From Apoda limacodes (Eukaryota > Arthropoda > Insecta > Lepidoptera > Limacodidae), in the NCBI GenBank assembly GCA_946406115.1, contig OX291550.1, positions 21,490,722 through 21,554,721 on the forward strand: DNA of 64,000 bases. Direction: 5' to 3'. Below are positions 45,634 to 57,720 of this stretch, piece by piece (position 1 is the first letter of the stretch; every line of letters begins with the position of its first letter). Both the position numbers and the translations under genes were made by a program. The notes beneath the pieces were generated by a model. That model did not search any database. It saw only the letters and a program-made list of their open reading frames with translations, and was not told the origin of the DNA.

Positions 45634-45904
45634 CTAATTCATTTGGATTTTTAAATACCTTGAATCCCGTTTTTATACGTGAGATAATTTTTAACTTGCC
45701 CATTTGTATTTGTCATTGGTTTTTGCTTAATTTGCAGCGTTCAATGACGTTGAATTGTGGAGACAATTAATCAGGACGAGCTTGGGGACGAGGATATTAC
45801 TGAGTGGGTGGATGTAATTTCGGTGTCTATAATTTAATTATTTTACTTTTCTCCATAAAAAATATTTTTATTTTTTAAATGTTACTTATTTAGTGAGTGA
45901 GTTA
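45634..45904. other. Short intergenic stretch
   Basis: Nothing recognised. Confidence 0.4.
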
Positions 45905-46215
45905 GCCTTTGGAGCGTTTGGACGATATATATTAATAATAATAATAAATAAATATTTTGGACATTACACACAGAGCCATCTGGCCCCAAGGTAAACCAAG
46001 GATGGATCACTCATCATGGATACCTGACAACGGATACAGTACATATACCTATATTACTTTTTTTTGTAAATACATACATATCATACATAAATACACTCAG
46101 CCTCAAGACAAACACAAATTGCTTAACACATAAATATTTGTCCAGTGCGGGAATCGAACCCACACCCTCTGCACACCAATCGGCCACGCTACCAACTAAA
46201 CTGCGTGGGAGTACA
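45905..46215 (-). mobile_element. tRNA-derived SINE, near full length, minus orientation
   Basis: On the minus strand: ACGCAGTTTAGTTGGTAGCG (A box), GGGTTCGATTCCCGCACTGG (B box), GTCTTGAGGCTGAGTG, GTATTTACAAAAAAAAGT, TACCTTGGGGCCAGATGGCT, and an AAATATTTATTTATTATT tail. The best preserved of three SINE copies in the window. Structural tRNA folding beyond the two boxes was not checked. Confidence 0.78.
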
Positions 46216-46534
46216 TTCAGTATCTTTTAGCAGGTCTTTATTTCCTGAAAGAGTTATCCAATGGCTGGATACACACATATATATCCATATCATAATCTGG
46301 GGATCCTCTTTATACTAACCGCTTTAGCTCTCAGAACATGTTCCTGATACAGTGGATCTGAACTAAAATGGCTTTATAAATTAGGTGTAAATATTTATCA
46401 ATATTTTTGTTGGTGTAAACACACGACTCATGTGACATTATATATAGAAATTTAATAAGAAGACACACCAACTGAATTAATAAGAGGTTAAATGAAAGAA
46501 AGACCATAGGGACAACCATTTTTACCAATTTTTA
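46216..46534. other. Intergenic DNA
   Basis: No gene recognised. Confidence 0.4.
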
Positions 46535-46665
46535 TAAACCACTAGGGTGGCAAACAAGCTTACGGTCCGCCTGATGGTAAGCAGGCACTGCAGCCTAAGG
46601 ACGCTTGCAACACCTGGGACATTACTCGCGCGTTGCCGACCCTTCAAAAATCTTCTAACTTGTAC
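46535..46665 (-). mobile_element. LINE 3' tail, minus orientation
   Basis: On the minus strand it encodes RRFLKGRQRASNVPGVASV, then the 3' UTR ending in CACCCTAGTGGTTTATA-like sequence. It abuts an opposite-strand copy at about 46680. Confidence 0.75.
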
Positions 46666-46679
46666 TTCACGTCTCGGGG

Positions 46680-47050
46680 CAAAGGTTGTTGCTTTATAAG
46701 TAATGTGTGTTCTACCGCTTGTATAGTGGGATGTGTCCTGAGGAATTGTCAACAAAATGATGCCCATGGCTACTTTTTACCATCGCACCGCTCGCAGCAA
46801 ATCGACAGGGAATTCATTCTCACACTTTAGAACCGAAATGGTATTGTACAGTGCGGTTTTAGAGAAACTTCCTCCCACGAACGCTTGGGTTGTGAAATGA
46901 GTTCCATGCCAGGGTTTTCTCTAAGGACAGTATGGGTTTCTTCAAGAAAGAAGTTATTAGATTACGCGCGAGTTATACACCTGGCGTTGCAAGCGTCCAT
47001 AGGCTACGGTGACTGCTTACCATCAGTTGGACCGTAAGCTTGTTTATGAT
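46680..47050 (+). pseudogene. LINE ORF2 C-terminal fragment, plus orientation
   Basis: On the plus strand the text resembles the FYRLYNGECSEELF...FYHR(T)A...LWNELP...GFFKKEV...PGVASVHRLR course of the LINE tail family: MMPMATFYHRTARSK, then with frame changes TVWVSSRKKLLD, then GCAAGCGTCCATAGGCTACG and GCTTACCATCAGTTGGACCG. It ends in GCTTGTTTATG without the usual A tail. Together with the preceding minus-strand copy it forms an inverted pair of LINE ends. Confidence 0.65.
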
Positions 47051-47973
47051 AATTATAAATAAGCGTTCGCGGGCAGAGTTCTAGACGAACTATAAGAGGT
47101 AAGTCAGGGTTTGACTCTTATTTTATTTGATTACAAGTAGATTGTCAAGTTCATGTGTTTTCTTGTTTTTCTGTACAAGTTTACCGGAAAGTGAAAAAAA
47201 AAACCTGGTTTCACAAAAAAAAATGTCATAAAATATTAGATAGAATAGAGATTAAAGGTCAAACTGAAGGTGAGGCCGTCAATAGTATAAATCCAGCATT
47301 AATCGTACGGCTGATCTTTACTAGAAAACGCTAAAAAAGATAAAAGACATTTAATAGAATAGTCGTAGATAAAGATACCTAAATATACAAGTTAGTAATA
47401 GTAATAAAACGAAATTATATACTATTACAAACCACCTATATACACCACCTTCATTTTAATTTAAAATCCATTGCCGTGGCGGCGACTGTGGCAGCGCTGT
47501 GGGACGAACCTATCTGGCCAGGTAGATATATTACACACATTATATATTACAATTAGATATTTGTTTTTAAAAAGCATTAGGCAATGATAAGATTTTACTG
47601 GAGCTGGCCAGAAAAGTTAACTGTAAAATTTCGCTAGGATCCAGACAGGGTTACTACAAAACGTCGCAGTTGTCGTGATCACTAGCTCGACAAACTTCCA
47701 CAAATTCACACTGTTCCAGCGCGTTAGACTATGACTTATGCCTCTTTTTTCAACGAGAGGCTTGTGCCCCTGTAGTAAGACTTATAACGGCTAAGGCTAA
47801 GCAATCCAGAATCGAAGTCTTTCCTGGGTTCTTTTTCGAATGTAATTTAAAAAAATTCTTGCGTTTTTAAGTAAATTGATATGAAAAGCTAAATGTACTT
47901 AATAGAAGGCATCACTACAATTCATGCAACTTAATTTATATTCATAAGTGGTCAGCCGAACACTTATTTTAAA
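47051..47973. other. Intergenic DNA
   Basis: No gene recognised. The 47670-47790 stretch shares short phrases with 8270-8370 and may be an old repeat. Confidence 0.4.
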
Positions 47974-48286
47974 TCCTACCAATATTATAAATGTGAAAGT
48001 TTGTATGTCTGGATGGTTGTTTGTTACTCCACCACTGGACGGATCGGGATAAAACTTGGCATACATATAGGTTAGGTCCTGGAATAGCATATAGGCTTTT
48101 TATCCCTAAAAATTCAAAAGTTCCTGCGGGAATAACTATAACAGAGTTAAACGAACTATTGCTGCACCTATAGCATCCTATATCGAATCATTGGTCTAAC
48201 TAATTAATTAATTAATTGGAGTTAATTAAGGAGCTTCACGCCGATAACCGAATTAAGGGGCGGGCGGAGCCGCTGGCAAAGTCTAG
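47974..48286 (+). mobile_element. Full-length non-autonomous Helitron (Lep1-like), 313 bp
   Basis: Starts TCCTACCAATATTATAAATG after an A and ends GGCGGGCGGAGCCGCTGGCA, AAGTCTAG before a T. GCGG and CCGC within that end form a short hairpin about 12 bases upstream of CTAG. The interior has CCACTGGACGGATCGGGATA, AAAGTTCCTGCGGGAATAAC and a TAATTAATTAATTAATT run. No coding sequence. It serves as the reference copy for the other family members in the window. Confidence 0.82.
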
Positions 48287-48371
48287 TTAAACATAAATAA
48301 GGAAACGAACACATTTTATAAAATTTCTAATTTGTTTTCTTAATTTTGGCTTTTGTCTCTGATACGCACTT

Positions 48372-48529
48372 CAGGGAGCTAATTGCGAAAAGTCTCAAGC
48401 TCCCAGACTCAGGAATTTGAGGAAAAATGTATGGATGTAGGTCCTACCTGGCAAGACTCGTGAAAGTACTTGCATACATTTTACTCCCGAAGTCTTGCGT
48501 ACTCGAGATTGTTGGCAATCAGCTCCCTG
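48372..48529. repeat. Imperfect 158-bp foldback hairpin
   Basis: CAGGGAGCTAATTGCGAAAA at the left pairs with the complement of TGGCAATCAGCTCCCTG at the right; pairing continues inward through GACT(C/T)... and AAAATGTATG / CATACATTTT. The arms are about 60 bases with several mismatches. Probably a miniature inverted-repeat element. Confidence 0.6.
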
Positions 48530-48924
48530 GTTTTATTTTTATCGGTTTCGCACTTGCTCAAAACAAATTCTCTTCTATTAAATATTCTCAGTTATTCTTA
48601 TAGCATGACACACTATTGATTCCCGCAAACAATAAAATTTAACGTCACAAAGAGTTCTGTATTATTAAAAAGTATACGGTAGTAAGGTTGCAGTAAATTT
48701 ACAAACTTTAATCAAAAGTTTAAGTGGCGCAGCAAAGACGCATTTAGTTATGATTTGCAACTCGACTCTCTTTCTAAAGTTGGACAAACTATATTTCAAC
48801 TTGTTAAATAACGAGACTTGCTTTAGCTCTATGTTACCAAACTTAGTTATTCTTCCAACCACCCTGTTCCTGTGGAAAGACATTAGACGTAATTTAAAAT
48901 CCAACTTTGATACATAACGTCCTT
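48530..48924. other. Intergenic DNA
   Basis: No gene recognised. A 79-codon minus-strand frame at 48665-48904 shows no motif. Confidence 0.4.
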
Positions 48925-49098
48925 ACCAAGGTTTTCTCTTATAACTACTGTATGGGGTTCTTCAAGAAAGAAGTTATTAGATTTTTAAAGGGTCGGCAAC
49001 ATGCGAGTGATGCCCCAGGTGTTGCAAGCGTCCATAGTCTACGGTGACCACTTGCCATCAGGTGGACCGTAAGCTTTTTTGCCATCTTAGTTTTATAA
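48925..49098 (+). mobile_element. LINE 3' tail, 5' truncated
   Basis: CTACTGTATGGGGTTCTTCA, AGAAAGAAGTTATTAGATTT, TTAAAGGGTCGGCAAC, GGTGTTGCAAGCGTCCATAG, CCATCAGGTGGACCGTAAGC, TTTTATA and an A run. Confidence 0.8.
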
Positions 49099-49314
49099 AA
49101 AATATTCTTTATATAAATATCTATATTCTTTAGTTCTAATAAGATAATGCAAATTAAATATTTTTGCCAGTCATTTATAAATATTGATAGATGTCAAAAG
49201 ACTATAAAACAATTCGACATTTCCCTCTCTGTATAAAAATTACTCACCATTCCTTTGACAGTAATTTTTTTTTCGACATCTTCCAAATTAAATTAAGTTA
49301 AGTTGTAATCGATT
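49099..49314. other. Short intergenic stretch
   Basis: Nothing recognised. Confidence 0.4.
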
Positions 49315-50010
49315 AAATTATTTTTATGTGATATAATTACAAATTAACGATTTTTGATTTTTTTCCCTTATAAGAAGATGAATCTTGCTTGTTTCAAATC
49401 TCAAGTATAGTAGTATCTCAAATTTCAAGGTACTAACTAGGTCAACGGAAATTACCCTTTAGGTTTTAATATACATGCAAATGTCAAAATATGCAAATGG
49501 TCGTATTTTTTATTGCGTCGACTTGGAAGATTGTCTTATTAACAGCTCTAATGGACCGTAGATCTAAGACTTTGATATTAAATTCAACTAGATACCTAAA
49601 CGTGTTCCTGAGAAAAAAGGGTCTTAAGAGAAAGGTATTTTATTTTATTATTACAAATGATAATTTTTATCTTTACTTGTGCTGGGAGACCTTGCTTCCT
49701 GTCAAATTTCATGATTAACGGGATTAACGGGATCTAGGTTAACGGGAACTACCCTATAATAAAGATTTTGGTTTATTTGCATGGATTCAAATATGCGGCG
49801 TAAACACACATAAATAAACGTATTATTTATTGCGTTGAGTTAAATGACTAATTTTCATACAGCTTAATAGAATACTAAGGGTATTCGATTTTGATTTCAA
49901 TATGGTAACTTTATGGTTTTCTGAAAAAAAATTCGACAGACCGACAGGGTGACAGACAGACGGACAAAAAGTGATCCCATAACGCTCCCGTTTTTTTCTT
50001 TTGACATAAG
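49315..50010 (+). repeat. Dimeric GGTTCCG-family repeat
   Basis: The family body occurs twice in a row, about 49330-49635 and about 49640-50010. Both have a TTGCGT(C/T)GA(C/G)TT block, the (A/C)CTT...GATATT block and a GTGTTCCTGAGAAAAAAGGG or equivalent tail. The second ends with CAGACAGACGGACAAAAAGT, GATCCCATAACGCTCCCG. Same dimeric plan as 41800-42405 but without satellite expansion. Confidence 0.6.
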
Positions 50011-51869
50011 AAACGGATACAAAATATACGATTTTAACCCAAAGATAGATTGGATTTGCATTGTAATTTTAAAGCATGCGGTAATATCCAAATACCTATT
50101 CAGATGGAACCATGAGAAAAGCTAGTTTATAATATTTTTATTGAAAGTCCTATTCACTTAGCAGTTGGTACGTTATTTAAAATGTGATTATGAAGTGAAC
50201 CGAAGCGCTGAGCCAGTTACGTAAACTACGTTAACTGCTTTCCGACGTCCAGTTAATTCACTTCTACGTCGTTGCTTGGGAAAGGCACTGAGCACTGACG
50301 TGGTAACAGAATTTTTCGTTTTTTTCCACTTGTGAAACTGGTGAATTGCAAAATGTTTCTTTTATTTGTATTCTTTCCCTACAATTAAAATTGTTTAAGA
50401 GAATACGATGCCAGTTTACTATTCAATTTTATACTTCAAAAATTATACAGGATTTTAGTTTTTCATACAAATGATTTCAAAATAGATTTCTAGTTAATAA
50501 AAACATTTTTCAAGATTTTGGAAAACCACAGACGTAGGTATTTCGGCTTGGGATTATGACTAAGAAATTTCACAGTGAGTGATCAGTGAATGTCAAAAAG
50601 AAATGAGAAATTCGTTTGTATTAAGCCCGCTGAGAGGCGCCGCGAATCGTATCCTCTTAATGCAAGCAAATGTGAAAATATTACTGGGAAAGCCCTAAAT
50701 TCGATAAAAGTCCGAAATGTTACATGCGAATTGTATAGACATATTTTTTTATAGTGGTCAAAACTATGAAGTTATATTACGAAGGGATAGTGAGGCTAGT
50801 TTTAAATACACCAAATCCTCAAAATGATATAAAAGTAGTAATATCTAAAACAGAAAAAAAAATGTTACTCTAAACGGCGATTTTTTATGAAATAATAAAT
50901 AAAATTATGTAAATTGTTAAAAATTTGCGTATTCTTATAACCTATTTATATAGCTTTGCGTAGCTTAAGATAAATATAGTGCTGTTCATATAAATAAAAT
51001 ACCTTAGCCAAAACAAATTTATTTTTATTATTTCGGATATTCCGGACTTTTACCGCGGCTTCAACAGTTTATTTTTATTTTTTTTGAATGAATTACACTG
51101 TGAACAAATATTCGGAATATTGTATCATTTCAAAGTAGATGAAATGTTTGATTGCACGGCTTTGTTGTCCCGAGCACATCCTGGATTATTCGACGGATCA
51201 GTCGCGTAATTAAAACGCATATTGCTTGCACAGGATTGTCATACGTATACGTTATTAATCTGTTACTACTTGCAGTTTTGATTTATTTATGCAATGAGAG
51301 CATACCTCATATTATATGTCTTTGGTACATTTTGAGATAAAATTTATACATTTCATTGCATGACTGCTTGAAACATTATATTTAGAGATTCAGCATTAGA
51401 AAAGCATATCAACCCCTTAAGAGCGTTCCTGACGCCCACTAGCGCCGCCAATTGATATTTTTGTTTTCCTGTCAAAGTAAATTTCAAGGCGCGGCCCCGA
51501 TAACAACGGTACAAAATAATTACTAAGTGGTTTGTTTTTTGCTTCTGTGGCAAGTAGTAGTAGCAAAATGTATAGTACTAACATAGTATATTAAGGGTGG
51601 TTAGGAGAAAAAAATACTAACGTGAGGATATTTAAAACCCAAAGACCGAAGGCCGAAGACTAATGACGCGAGTTTGTAATTTCTGCTCCACTTGACTTAG
51701 ACACAATGTTTTTACCATCTCATTTGCGATAAAGATGCAAAAAATATTCTTAAGAGAAGTTGTTCGTGCGGTACTTGATACCGAAATAATTTTCTTAGAA
51801 TTTTTATCTACATAACAGTTTGTCGGTCTGGATATTTTTAGAATAGCCATAAAAGTGTGACTTCACAAA
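50011..51869. other. AT-rich intergenic DNA, left flank of copy B
   Basis: No gene recognised on either strand. The sequence before 51870 does not match the sequence before 15402. Confidence 0.45.
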
Positions 51870-52884
51870 ATGGCGATATTTGACAATTAAGTAAAAAGAA
51901 ACCAGTTTTTAAAGGTAATTACGAAAAAAGCGCCAGAATGAAAATGTAAAAGTGCTCTTCTGCAAGCTATAATAAATACTAATAAAACAGGCACTGAAGT
52001 ATTTTACGACGTGTAATAAATATTGCTTACTTATATGCAAAAAGTTTTTGATTTTCTGATCTGAATTTCCATTTCTTGATACTCTTTGCAACAGGAATTT
52101 ATATACTATACACATTTTTCTTCTGGAGACATAATTGAAACAGTTGCAAAGCAATAAGGCATTTTTACAGAAAAAAATCGTCAATCCAGTTACATTACAC
52201 TTGTTTGTTATTGAAAAATCTATACGGGTTCCGTTTTTGTTTTTTAACAACGGAATTTTAAAAAAACATCATATGATTTTTAAAACTTTAATTATGGAGT
52301 ATCTATTACCCTATAATTTAAGTACTGAAAATGCTATTTTTTATTCATATTTTCATTTGGCGGGGGAGAGAAGCAGAGCAGTAGGTAGGAGGGGGTGTAC
52401 CTACGGGGTAGTTCGGTGAATACCGAAACTCTGAACACTGAGATTTAGAATAGGTATTTGAATACTGGAATGGAATTAAACTAAAGATTCGCTATTGAAC
52501 TAAGTAAGTAACAGAGGATTTGGTCTATTTCCGATCAAGTAAGCAAATATTTTAGAAAATAATTAATTCATTTTACGTACTTAACGTATCAATAACGTTA
52601 CGTATCGCACGTAAAATCTTACGAGGAAATATCAGGTTGTTTTTCCTCATACAAACGTATTCCCCTGTTACCTCCCTGGATTTTGGCATAATTTGATCAA
52701 AATCTACAATCGATTTTATTAACATGTAACTAAGTTTTTATCTGAAGTAAGGATGCCTTTCTGAGTACAAAATATGTTTGTTGACCGTATAGTGTAGACA
52801 CTTGTAAATAATATCTGAAGATGAATCTTAATTTTTTTACAATTTTGTAATGGAAGAAAGAAAAGTATTTATGATATTTTTTTT

Positions 52885-53060
52885 ATACCACCAAGGTGGC
52901 AAACGAGCTTATGGCCCGTCTGATAAGCGACCACCGTTAGACTGTGAACGCTTGCAATACCAGAGGCATAACTCGTGCGTTACCGACTCCTTAAAATCTG
53001 ATCACTCCCTTCTTGAAGAACCCCCACTGTAGTTCATAAATAAATTTCCCTAAATAATAT
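52885..53060 (-). mobile_element. LINE 3' tail in copy B
   Basis: Partner of 16937-17112: ACCACCAAGGTGGCAAACGAG, GCTTATGGCCCGTCTGATAA and ACTCCCTTCTTGAAGAACCC. It lacks the CGCGGCCGT phrase seen in copy A. Confidence 0.75.
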
Positions 53061-53484
53061 TGCCTGTCATTAAGTAAATCAAGTGTGCAATTTTTAGCAC
53101 ACCAACCTATTATTTTCGTTTCTGTTGGAATTAGATCTTGAACAAAACAGAGTAAAAAAACTATTACTGTCAATATGTTGGTTTTTACTAATTATATATT
53201 TTATTAAATAGTGTTGTCATTACTACCACCATAAATATAAATAGGTCTTATAAATTAAATTGGGTCAATTTGTAATATTCCCCGTATTTTTAACGAATTG
53301 AGAAAAAGCGGAAAGATCGAAATTAACAAAAAGCTTTTAGGTGTCCATTATTTAAGCAGACAGAGGAAGCTTGTCAAATAATGGACACCGGAAATGGACG
53401 GTTAATACTGTTATTTCAGAATTTCAGCAATTGTGAATCTGAAAATATGTAGGTACTATTTCGTCTTACAATAAATATAATTAA

Positions 53485-53791
53485 CTAGCTTTTGCCCGTG
53501 GCTCTGCCCGCCCCGAATTTGCTTATCGGCTTCTTACAAACTTTAACTCCTTAATAATAGCAATGATTTTTTAATTATACGAATGAAATAGTTCGTTTAA
53601 GCTCGGTTTATAGTTATTACCGTAGGAACGTCTGAATTTTTCGGGATAATGACTATCCTATGTCCTTCCACGGGACTCAAATTATCTCCATACTAAATTT
53701 CATCTAAATAAGTCCATGAAAAAATGACTTATGAAGTAACAAACAGACAGACAAACAAACAAACTTTTGCATTTATAATATTTATGTAGGA
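53485..53791 (-). mobile_element. Helitron in copy B, chimera of two copy-A elements
   Basis: Starts CTAGCTTTTGCCCGTGGCTC like the first copy-A element and continues like the second (TCCATACTAAATTTCAT-type text, ending TTTATAATATTTATGTAGGA). Loss of the sequence between two tandem family members would give this product. Confidence 0.65.
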
Positions 53792-54936
53792 TACTTTTTC
53801 AAATAATCCATTAGAATTTGAAATATTAGAAGTGCAAATAAACTTTTGTGTTTTAAATATTAAAATTTTGCATTAATACAATTTTTTGTGTAAAACATTT
53901 TATTTAGGTAACCATAATAATAAAAATATTTAATATCCCAAATTGTTGCTCAACACCGTAAGTGCGGTATTTTGCGGTCAATTGATAATTTTCATTTCCT
54001 CCTGCGTTGCCTCATTCATTAGCGTTTAATACACCCTTAACTCAATCGCCGCTCTTTTTGAATTTTTCCCTTTCACTGATTCTCTTAAAAGGAAATGGAA
54101 CGTGCCCGAAGCTGTCAGGTTCGTCACTTTGTTGAGATCTTATAATGTTGTGACTCTCTTTTTGGTTAGTAACTGATATTCATGTTGTTTAGTGTGTTTA
54201 ATTTAAATAGTATTTACTTTGCTCTCAATATTATTGTGGTCAAAATATAATTAAAAAGAAAGATTAAAAAGTAACATGATATGCATATAGGTGTCTGACA
54301 TTATGAATATAAATTGTATAACATAACAGTATCATTTTAATCCACAGTTCTTCTGTTTACAATTTTCATAGCTGTTTTAAAGTTTTTTTTTAAATTAAAT
54401 AATAAGATGCATAAACAAAAAAATACAAGGGAAATCGCAGCAGATTTTCCGTATGAAAAATTAAAAAACAGAGATTAATTATTGTGTTATCGACATTTTT
54501 AATTAGTTTCGTAATTAACATCGCAGTATCGCGCCTTCCGGGGCCTTGATAAATTACGTTTTAATGCAATTTCTTTCAGTAAATTATCAGCTTTATTTTT
54601 CGTAGCTCATAATACTTATTTACTTCTAAGCTTTTCTGTTAAGACAAAATGTTTTAAAGTTTGGAATATTACGGTGCACTATGTACAGTAGATCATAATG
54701 TTTTTTTATATATTATATGTTGGGCAAGATATATTATTCATGAAAATAGTTCGCTTTCAAAATGTAGGAGTACAATTTTGTTTGTTATAAACCTTTGGTA
54801 AGCAGTTGTTGCATGGGCAATTAAAATTGCTTCATCCTAGGCAATATTTTTCTATTATGATGACACTAAACTCACAACATCAAGCAATATAGTGCCAGGT
54901 TAAACTTCTGTACTTGTTACTAGAAATACTGTCCCA

Positions 54937-55278
54937 GTAGGTATACCGTACGATATGGAGCATAATTTTGTGCAGCAATCATTGCTTAAAAGAAATCATC
55001 ATAAGTTATAGCTTTTATAACTTAAGTGCAGCTAAAGCGTATAAGTTTTTTTTTCATAATTTGCTCATCATTTCCAAAGGTGTCTATTTTTTTAAAACTC
55101 GCATTCTTGTTGGCTGAATTACTTAATTGTTCCGTAGCTACAAGTGTTACAATTTTGTCATGTCTGTCTGTCTTTATGTTTCCTTTTACTTTTTCATAAA
55201 CATAAAGTACCTATCTCAAAATTAATACTATTTGAATCACGTTTTCAAATCGGGGCCATAGCGTTTCGACAATTCTGT
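54937..55278. other. Copy-B-specific block (342 bp)
   Basis: Takes the place of 19312-20128 between the same shared flanks but does not resemble it. It has a TATAGCTTTTATAACTTA hairpin and a CATGTCTGTCTGTC phrase. No gene recognised. Confidence 0.6.
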
Positions 55279-56376
55279 CGTTTAGAATTGTGCTTTACCC
55301 ATTTCCGGTAATGCGATGTCGTTTATGTAAATTGTAACGGTTATTGCAGAGGCCATAGCAATTCGTGAAACGCCTGCGGATTCAGATAAATACTTAACTG
55401 GATCCCTTCTTACTTCTTACTTACATATGTGTACGTGCTCCTAAAAACATTGTATTCTCGTCAGACATTTTAGTAAATTAAATGAGAAAAATCACTTTTT
55501 CTTAAGTTAACAAACCCGACAAGATAATATAGATAAATAGAACAAAACTATATTAATTAGCCTGTGTACATTTCTTGAGTAGACTGCTTTTGGCTTCCGA
55601 AACTTTACTTAATTCAATTGTTTTATCACCATTGCGATATAATATCATAGGTGAGGAGGACGTAAGTAACAATAAAATTATACTACTCTTCCTTGCATAT
55701 AACCCGTTTTATTGTTGTATACCTTATCTTCAATAGGAAGTTTTAGTATTAGCAACGTAAAGCATTGACGCCCATACAGCCGTATTGCGATAATTGAAAG
55801 TGAACAGTGGATTTAAGCACGACAGGAGTTATCAGCACCTAAATAAGTCAACTGTACTGTGGTAACTGTGTTGAGCCCTCAATAACACTTATTATGTAAT
55901 AACAGCTGCTTACTGTAATAGTAACACCTTCTGTGTCACAGTGGAACTGGGCATTCCCTTAGGATTATAGTTGCGCTCCTGTCTTGGTAACACTTTTGTA
56001 GCGTAACGTAGAAAATACGAGACCCTTGACTCAAATGGATTTTGCAACGGAAGGCAAAACAATAAGCGTGATATATAAATTAAGAGTGATATATAATTGT
56101 AAATTAAATTCTTATGTTTATGTTAATTGTACCAATATAAACCTTGCTTACCTATTATTTTACAGCAAATAAAATCCGACGACGGGAAATCAGTGTAACG
56201 ACTGGAAGGAACTGAAATTTACAACCGACCTACTTAAATTCAGCTAACTTTGAGTACCGCATAAATGTGCTCCAACACGTAAACGTATGTTAGTCATTTA
56301 TTTACTCATACAGTGTAGTTAACTTTGCTGTAAAAAGAAGGTTTCTTTTATCCAATCACTGTATGTCTAAACTGAT

Positions 56377-56515
56377 TTAAAAATTCTTTAAAATTAATTA
56401 CTTATTGCCAAAAATCTGATCTGAATCACCGTTTGAAGTTTGTGTCATACAAGTGAGTCAGGTAGATAGACTTCAAACGGTAATTTAGATCTGATTTTTC
56501 GCAATAAGTAATTAT
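56377..56515. repeat. Inverted repeat (hairpin) in copy B
   Basis: Partner of 21371-21526. The left arm is complete; the right arm stops after GCAATAAGTAATTA, so about 20 outer bases of the right arm are missing. The inner stem and loop are preserved. Confidence 0.8.
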
Positions 56516-57199
56516 TTTTACCTTTTAAGTGCATCTTCTTGAAGTTAAAGTGTAATATTTTTATTATTATGTTAAGAGTATAAGTTTTTTTTGTATTATG
56601 ATTATTAGTAATATCGAAGGTTTTATATTCCGAAATTGATTTCCGATCGGATTTGAATATCAGAATTCTAATACTAATATCGGAATTGAAGATATTCATA
56701 ATAAAGTTGCATTAGTTATGAAGAGAAAGATGTTTTAAATTAAATTATTTTAAAAGTCAACACGATTTTTCTGATGGTTAATCTTACAAAAAACTTTACA
56801 AATCAGAATACTCAAAAATTTTGTTTCATGGTATCACAATGAGCCAGTATTTTGTCTGATTTGATTTTAACTTTAGTCCAGTAAGAAATCTCAAGTGAGT
56901 TTCCTTATTCACAGGTTGTCTTTAAATCTATTTTTATTTTAGAGTGGGTATGCTAAATATCTTAAGCCGGGAGTGGGTTTGACTTTCAGTTCTTTAAGCT
57001 GTGATCCACGTATGTACACGTGATCAATCTAGTCTGGTATCTTTCACTATGCTACAGACTACTATACAAAGCAATTTCTTGTTTAATTGCATCCATCTTC
57101 AAATCCGTCTGTGTATTTGTTCCCAATAAAATATGGTATGTCCTGTTTGATTGTATTTATCTTCAAATCAGTATGTTTACCAATGAAATATGGTGTGTC

Positions 57200-57720
57200 C
57201 AGTCTTTAGTGTTTTATTTTGGAATCGTTTCAAAATTTCAAAGCTGAATTGACCCCACAACTGAATTCCGTGCGTCTATGTGGGTTTAAGGAAGGCCTTA
57301 TGTAAAATGAGTTTACTTTCTAGGGAAAGGCTAGATTTACGTCCACTTTTAACTTTTTTAACTTTAATACGCCATTCCTTAAGCCGCTTTTCAACTTCTG
57401 CCAAATATTTTTAGGTCTCCGTAGGGAGCTTGTGTCATCTGTATACGTAGCAGTTGTATTGTTGATATTTGTTAATCAGCAGTGTACTTATATTAGATGG
57501 GACCCAAGATGCTTTCTTGAGGTACACCATGTGATACTTTGCATAGTACAAAAGTTTCTTCTTTGCACTTAACTTCGAAGCTTCTTTCATCAAGGTAAAA
57601 CTTAGGAATATTGAAGAAAGAGTGCGGAAGTATCTTTTTTATATTATATTTATAAACGGCACATCTTTCAATACTCACGTCCTCGCCCAACTTTGTGAAC
57701 AGTAGCGCCGACTCCATAGG
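57200..57720 (-). pseudogene. Jockey-like non-LTR reverse transcriptase fragment, copy B
   Basis: Partner of 22150-22960. Minus strand 57717-57493 keeps VSHGVPQESILGPI in one frame with FYLDERSFEVKCKEE, i.e. the RT GVPQGS box with glycine changed to glutamate. The YTDD codons are at 57434-57445 in another frame. About 190 bases of the following thumb region and a 58-base block present in copy A are missing. Confidence 0.75.

Noticed and set aside
45905..46215. tRNA gene on the minus strand
   Set aside because: A and B boxes are present, but they are followed by a long non-tRNA body and an AT tail, and copies recur at 7015 and 39905. It is a SINE.
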